Below are positions 54,086-57,635 of a stretch of DNA of 57,635 bases, piece by piece (positions within the stretch are counted from its first letter, which is position 1; each line of letters opens with the position of its first letter). Made by a program: the position numbers and the translations under genes. Location of the stretch: NCBI GenBank assembly GCA_028685815.1, contig JAQUDG010000002.1:1-57635 (forward strand). Reading direction: 5' to 3'. The DNA comes from Desulfuromonas sp. (GTDB taxonomy: Bacteria > Desulfobacterota > Desulfuromonadia > Desulfuromonadales > Desulfuromonadaceae). Under the pieces are notes generated by a model. The model worked only from the letters and a program-made list of their open reading frames with translations. It was not told where the DNA came from and made no database searches.

Positions 54086-54135
54086 ATATGCCGCATAACT
54101 GGTGCTATGTGAACTGCTTTGTGGGTGTTCTATAG
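54086..54135. repeat. Dispersed island repeat, copy B
   Basis: TATGCCGCATAA then CTGGTGCTATGTGAACTGC and TTTGTGGGTGTTCTATAG, close to copies A and C. The hairpin arm is shortened to CATA..TATG. It lies about 75 bases beyond the antitoxin stop of TA pair 4 in the minus-strand sense. A second partial tract (GTGGGTGTCCATAG) follows at about 54160-54174. Confidence 0.78.
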
Positions 54136-54207
54136 TCAATATTTCTATAGACAATATTGTGGGTGTCCATAGCAGTACTCAAACGATGGTGCGATACAAA
54201 CAACCCT

Positions 54208-54513
54208 CTAATTAGTCAGATTCGTAGCAGTAAGCTTGACGCCTAAAGCCTTGCAGACTCGTTGAATTGTTTCAAAGCGAGGATGACTATTTGGACGTAA
54301 AGCCTTGTAGAGAGCCTCACGCTTAATCCCACTCGCATTGGCTATTTCTGTCATTCCTCGCGCCTTCGCAATATGGCCCAAGGCCGCAGCGAGCTCTCCA
54401 GCATCGCCTTCCTCCAGTACCTGCCTTAAGTACTCTACAACGTCTTCTTCACTTTGAATATGTTGAGCCATGTCAAATTCAGGCAAGTTTTCAATATATG
54501 TATTTTTTCGCAT
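54208..54513 (-). CDS. HigA/addiction-module antidote protein (TA pair 4)
   Basis: 101 residues with IAKARGMTEIANASGIKREALYKAL, the same helix-turn-helix as in pairs 2 and 3, and the C-terminal VCKALGVKLT. It begins 6 bases after the toxin stop. Probably intact: no repeat-derived tail. Confidence 0.86.
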   Translation of the reverse strand: MRKNTYIENLPEFDMAQHIQSEEDVVEYLRQVLEEGDAGELAAALGHIAKARGMTEIANASGIKREALYKALRPNSHPRFETIQRVCKALGVKLTATNLTN

Positions 54514-54519
54514 ACGCCC

Positions 54520-54816
54520 TCACTCCTCTAATGTCTCAGCCAAAGATTTAGCTAGTTTTATGTCTTTCGGTTGGCTGGCTTTATCACCGCCACCGAGCAT
54601 AATAATCAATGTATTACCGCACTGGCGATAATACATTCTCCAACCTGGGCCAAAGAACTCTCGCATCTCGTAGACACCACCTCCAACAGAAGCGACATCA
54701 CCGAGCACACCTCGCTGGGCTCTCTCTAATCGTCTTAACAACCGAATCCGCGTAGGGTGATCGCGGAGCTCTTTTAACCAATTGTCAAATTCAGACATTT
54801 TCTTGATGGTATACAT
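54520..54816 (-). CDS. HigB/RelE-ParE superfamily toxin (TA pair 4)
   Basis: 98 residues. Same pattern as the pair 2 toxin: EFDNWLKELRDHPTRIRLLRRLERA, GDVASVGGGVYEMREFFGPGWRMYY and LGGGDKASQPKDIKLAKSL. The gene order is toxin before antitoxin. Proteins of pairs 2 and 4 are clearly paralogous, so the region grew by duplication or repeated capture. Confidence 0.88.
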   Translation of the reverse strand: MYTIKKMSEFDNWLKELRDHPTRIRLLRRLERAQRGVLGDVASVGGGVYEMREFFGPGWRMYYRQCGNTLIIMLGGGDKASQPKDIKLAKSLAETLEE

Positions 54817-54823
54817 GGCTCAA

Positions 54824-54843
54824 CTGTAATCGAACAAGGACAG
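54824..54843. promoter_or_regulatory. Candidate HigA-type operator at TA pair 4
   Basis: CTGTAATCGAACAAGGACAG shares the outer arms and 20-base length of the palindrome before TA pair 2 and sits 7 bases upstream of the toxin start. The centre is less symmetric. Confidence 0.45.
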
Positions 54844-54884
54844 CACTGCAACTGAATTTAATGGCAGAATACCCTTTATTACTG

Positions 54885-56000
54885 CTATGCCACCCTGCCT
54901 TCTCCGTACAAGCGCCGTGCACTACTTACCCCATGCAGATAACGGGAATTTTTGTGTGCAGCTAGATCGATCAACTTCTGCGGTGAACCTATAGCGTGGG
55001 AGAAGGTTTGCAGCAACTCGTCGGCCTTCGAGATAAATTCTTCCGCGTTCATATCCAGGCGTTTGAGGATTGAGGGTGTTTTGGCGTGGATATAGCCGCG
55101 TTTGCCAGGGGTTTCTGTTCGGCCAAAGTAATCAACGAGTTCGGTGTAATCTTCAAAGCTGAAGGGGATACTTGCGGGTAGCGTTTCCGTAGGCTCGAAC
55201 GGCATGAGTGGAGCTACCGGCAGCTGACTGAGGCTGATTTCGCAGCGCAGGGCGATGTTCTGGCTCTTCGTTTGTTGGGCGTATTGGTATGGTTCAGGCT
55301 GCTGCGCTGGGGATTTCTGCTTTGGCGGTGTGGATGCTGAGCGTTTAGATGTGCTGGTTCTGCGCTTTTCTAGGCGTTTAGCTATCGAGGTGTGGCTGCT
55401 TTCTTCGGGGGTATCAGCAATGCAGGCGCGCACGGGGTTGAGGTCTACATAACTCATGGCCATGAGTACGGCTTGTTCATCTAGCAAGGCTTGGCTTTTG
55501 AAGCGCCCTTCCCAGAAGCGTCCGGTGCAGTTGTCTTCGGCGTTGGCCTTGCGCGCGATGGTTTCGTTGAGGACGCGCATATACCAAGATAAATCACACA
55601 AGCGCTGGCGGTAGAGTTCTATGTAGGTGTCCACCATACCCAGTTGCGCATCGCTTAAGCTGTCGCGCTGATCTTCATCCAAATAGCGCTGTACGAATAA
55701 TGGCCCGGTAAATATCTGGGTCCAGCGTTTGAGCACTTCGTAGTCACTCCATTGCTCCACACGTTCATGGTCTATGCGAACTACTAGGTGGTAATGATTG
55801 CTCATGACTGCATACGCGGCGACGTCGATGGCGAATACGCTGGAAAGCTGGCCAATCCGTTCTTCAATCCAGCCACGCCGATGCTCAAAGTTTTGTCCGC
55901 TGACGGTGTCATGACCGCATAAAAATGCGCGCCGGACTCAGCGGCAGGCGATGTGATACCACGGGGTGTCTTCTACGCTTATTAGACTATAGCGGGGCAT
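54885..56000 (-). CDS. REP-associated tyrosine transposase (RAYT/Y1) with in-frame UGA at codon 21
   Basis: Y1 HUH-type transposase. The HUH motif is HYH in MSNHYHLVVR, the catalytic Tyr lies in the helix LCDLSWYMRVLNE, and the later RFWEGRFKSQALLDE and SYVDLNPVRA are typical. Reading from ATG 56000 gives PRYSLISVEDTPWYHIACR, then TGA (55938-55940), then VRRAFLCGHDTVSGQNFEHRR. Related proteins have Cys at that place (RCVRRAFLCG). Without read-through only the product from ATG 55805 (306 residues) remains. Candidate selenocysteine or a nonsense change; otherwise the gene is intact. Confidence 0.82.
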
Positions 56001-56009
56001 GGTCATGGT

Positions 56010-56294
56010 TCAGACGCTTTCTACACTGAGATCATTGATTGGGCTTGCGTCTGTCATAGGAACTGAATTGTCATACAAGGTCTCCGGCGCTATATCCAGA
56101 TCTCCAGGCCAACATACGGTGCCATAATTGACATGGGCACCATAAAAGGAGGTTGTCCCTTTAAGTTGGTCGAATGGTTTTTTTTTCAGATAGGGAGCGA
56201 AATCAAAGAGCCGCACTTCGCCATTTTCAAATTCGAGTTCCAGCATATACTTGGGTTTTACCTTAACACGTACAACGTCGAGTAGCGTTTCCAT
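56010..56294 (-). CDS. DUF2442-family protein
   Basis: 94 residues from ATG 56294 with AGGAGG upstream. The sequence DVVRVKVKPKYMLELEFENGEVRLFDFAPYL and a later YGTVCWPGDLDIAPETLY are characteristic of DUF2442. It lies 10 bases downstream of the DUF4160 gene on the same strand. Such pairs are often suspected of being toxin-antitoxin-like, but this has no support in the sequence beyond the pairing and its place in a TA island. Confidence 0.85.
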   Translation of the reverse strand: METLLDVVRVKVKPKYMLELEFENGEVRLFDFAPYLKKKPFDQLKGTTSFYGAHVNYGTVCWPGDLDIAPETLYDNSVPMTDASPINDLSVESV

Positions 56295-56304
56295 TTTGTG
56301 CCTC

Positions 56305-56574
56305 CTACTGCAGTGGCGCAATTCGGAATGGAGCTTCACCGTTAGTCACCAATTCCCAATTGGCCAACAGCTCATCCCGATGCAGTTCCAACCACGCTTG
56401 AACTAACTTCAACTGCTTACCCAGAATGTATCCAGCAAGCACACTACCCTCATCCATCGCGATTGAAGCTTTTGATCCCTGATAACGCACATGGAAGTGA
56501 GGGGTGTGGTGGCGCTTATTATCTTCATAAAATAAGGCCACCAATATACCGTAGAACATACTGATAGTTGGCAT
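56305..56574 (-). CDS. DUF4160-family protein
   Basis: 89 residues from ATG 56574 (GGAGAAACT upstream). Begins MPTISMFYGILVALFYEDN and has the motif HHTPHFHVRYQGSKASI, as in DUF4160. Paired with the DUF2442 gene as one short operon. Function not known. Confidence 0.86.
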   Translation of the reverse strand: MPTISMFYGILVALFYEDNKRHHTPHFHVRYQGSKASIAMDEGSVLAGYILGKQLKLVQAWLELHRDELLANWELVTNGEAPFRIAPLQ

Positions 56575-56685
56575 AGTTTCTCCGTCATTCAATTCCTGAG
56601 CTAGTTGTCCGTTTGTCTGCGTAGATAAAAAAGGTACCAGCGCTGACTTCGCGATACAAGGTTATTCAGCACTTATTGTTTTTCA

Positions 56686-56808
56686 TTATGCCGCATAAGA
56701 GAGGTGTTATGTGAACTGCTTTGTGGGTGTCCTATAGTACTGATAGTACTGCTAATGTGAACTGCTTTGTGGGTGTCCTATAGAGTACTGGGTGTCCTAT
56801 AGAGTACT
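56686..56808. repeat. Dispersed island repeat, copies C and D, with tandem 19-base units
   Basis: Copy C (56686-56737) is the longest form: TTATGCCGCATAA, GAGAGGTGTTATGTGAACTGC, TTTGTGGGTGTCCTATAG. Copy D (56755-56783) repeats only the right half. GGGTGTCCTATAGAGTACT then occurs twice in tandem (56771-56789 and 56790-56808). The local expansion suggests slippage or repeated insertion. Confidence 0.82.
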
Positions 56809-56988
56809 GTCTATGCGCATCTAAGCCAAGGAACCCTCATAGCTGCTGCGGATACCGCTTCGTTCTCTTTGCCGCTGGATAGGTTGATTCCTGAGAGTGT
56901 TGAGGAGATTCAGTTTCTGAGTATGGAGGAAGAACCAGAAATAGACTGTAACACAGAGCTTGAAGTTGAATTAGACGCTGCTGCGTAA
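56803..56988 (+). pseudogene. C-terminal gene remnant
   Basis: An open frame without a start runs straight out of the repeat array and ends at TAA 56986-56988. It encodes about 60 residues, SLPLDRLIPESVEEIQFLSM and a strongly acidic end (EEEPEIDC, ELEVELD). Composition and length suggest the tail of a larger protein cut off by the repeat. I do not recognise the family. Confidence 0.45.
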
Positions 56989-57014
56989 CCCAATCTAGGT
57001 CTCTTGCTGTTCTT

Positions 57015-57099
57015 CTATGCTCTGTCCCTACGTTTTGTGAGGCAAAGCCTCATGCGCGTTATCACACCTTTTGATGGTGGTAGGTAGGGACAGGCATAG
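57015..57099. other. Structured element: long stem with two inner hairpins
   Basis: CTATGC-T-CTGTCCCTAC (57015-57031) pairs with GTAGGGACAGGCATAG (57084-57099), one bulged base. Inside are TGAGGC-AAA-GCCTCA and CACC-TTTTGAT-GGTG, which gives a three-way junction. No coding sequence. It could be an RNA gene, a mobile-element end or a recombination site. Confidence 0.5.
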
Positions 57100-57221
57100 C
57101 AGCGGCTTCTGATACGTACAGACCAACGTAGCACAAAGCTGGAGCTGCAACCCATATCAGAAACAAGTATTCACCGTACACCCTGCCGTACACCCTGCCC
57201 ATAGCTTATGCTTTTTCAGCA

Positions 57222-57250
57222 TTGCCTACCCTTCCCGTGCAGGGTATAAT
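57222..57250 (+). promoter_or_regulatory. Sigma-70-type promoter before the Rpn fragment
   Basis: TTGCCT (57222-57227), 17 bases, TATAAT (57245-57250). The expected start of transcription, 7-8 bases on, coincides with the ATG at 57258, so the mRNA would be nearly leaderless. A tandem 12-base repeat (CCGTACACCCTG twice, 57174-57197) lies just upstream. Confidence 0.6.
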
Positions 57251-57257
57251 CAATGGC

Positions 57258-57548
57258 ATGAGTAATCAAATCCACAACCCACATGATACGTTTGTCCGTA
57301 AGGCCTTTGAAGATATGCAAGTTGTGCGCAACCTGCTTCAGTACGAGTTACCGGAGCAAATTGCAGCTCAGATGGATTTTTCTACTACTGAGCGTATCGA
57401 TGGTTCCTATATCAGCAAGTCCATGCGCAGCACCTATAGTGACATCGTGTTTCGGGTGCAGTTCAAAGATCAGGGTGATGGTAAGAACAACCATGCCTAC
57501 GTTTACACTGTTTTGGTTCACCGTGAATTGGAGAATCCCCTCGTTTGA
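57258..57548 (+). pseudogene. Truncated Rpn/YhgA-like nuclease gene
   Basis: The first 96 residues of a Rpn-type recombination-promoting nuclease (PD-(D/E)XK, YhgA-like). Seen are NPHDTFVRKAFEDMQVVRNLL, a middle SKSMRSTYSDIVFRVQF with part of the nuclease core, and VYTVLVHRELENP where the family continues with EHQS and a further 150-200 residues. The frame ends at 57548, just before the start of an insertion sequence (57578). Probably interrupted by that element. Confidence 0.75.
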
Positions 57549-57577
57549 GTTAGTCTACACGAACGGAGGAATTCACT

Positions 57578-57635
57578 ATGCGCAAAAAGCGGAAAAATTA
57601 CACAGCCAAGGAAAAGGTTTTCATTCTCAAACGGC
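57578..57635 (+). CDS. Insertion sequence transposase subunit (orfA-like), 3' end outside window
   Basis: ATG 57578 follows CGGAGGAATTCACT, a good SD. The first 19 residues, MRKKRKNYTAKEKVFILKR, have the basic helix-turn-helix start seen in IS3-like orfA proteins (KKRKxYTxEEKVxIL). The gene continues beyond the window. Family assignment from 19 residues is tentative. Confidence 0.6.
   Translation, partial: MRKKRKNYTAKEKVFILKR

Noticed and set aside
50571-56808. Integron with attC sites
   Set aside because: The repeat contains some RYYYAAC-like letters near copy B, but no paired core sites recur in the other copies and no integron integrase is seen.

Overview
The window looks like a chromosomal segment of a strictly or mostly anaerobic deltaproteobacterium, most likely of the Desulfuromonas/Geobacter side. 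This is an inference from gene content: a one-polypeptide pyruvate:ferredoxin oxidoreductase, hybrid-cluster protein Hcp behind an FNR-type box, a two-gene MglA/MglB polarity switch, haem genes beside a NirJ/Ahb-like radical SAM gene, sigma-54-controlled acetate transporters and a mid-GC core. No rRNA is present to settle it. I see no CRISPR array.

Region 1 (1-4.5 kb): an NtrC-type response regulator (5' end outside the window) followed by three tandem acetate-transporter (GPR1/FUN34/YaaH) genes. The first and third have -24/-12 promoters. Four copies of TTTGCA-N4-TGCAAA sit as two pairs upstream of these promoters, which looks like a local regulator-enhancer-transporter circuit. The third transporter carries a one-base frameshift in a homopolymer run.

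Region 2 (4.7-42.8 kb) is housekeeping: EF-P with its beta-lysylation enzymes EpmA and EpmB; an ACT-domain regulator and peptide deformylase; PepA; a sensor kinase with a cysteine-rich sensor domain; PrfC; a chemoreceptor; hemG, hemH, hemE and a radical SAM gene; an RdgC-like protein; tRNA-Asn; MglA/MglB; NifJ; the dnaX-ebfC-recR cluster; SRP RNA; tRNA-Ser with a duplicated 3' end; TadA; QueF; Hcp; a TSUP permease; a SapC/DUF6447 pair; two family 2 glycosyltransferases; and a metallophosphoesterase lipoprotein.

Region 3 (42.8-50 kb) is accessory and encodes mainly envelope or exported proteins: a decayed glycosyltransferase pair, a protein with four regular cysteine repeats and a YfaP-like domain, a secreted SmpA/BamE-like protein, a large exported protein with a YiiX-like permuted papain core, and an exported protein with two tandem repeats. 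Related repeats in opposite orientation lie near both ends.

Region 4 (50-57.6 kb) is a lower-GC mobile island: fragments of IS5/IS1182-like and IS256 transposases, a YefM-YoeB pair, three HigB-HigA-type toxin-antitoxin pairs (one broken), a RAYT-type transposase with an in-frame UGA at an expected Cys codon, a DUF2442/DUF4160 pair, a truncated Rpn nuclease gene, and the start of another insertion sequence at the edge. A dispersed repeat of about 50 bases with a conserved small hairpin follows several of the minus-strand modules and partly encodes the tail of one antitoxin. The island, its repeat and the UGA-containing RAYT are the least explained parts of the window, together with the sigma-54 circuit and the rtT-like tRNA repeat.
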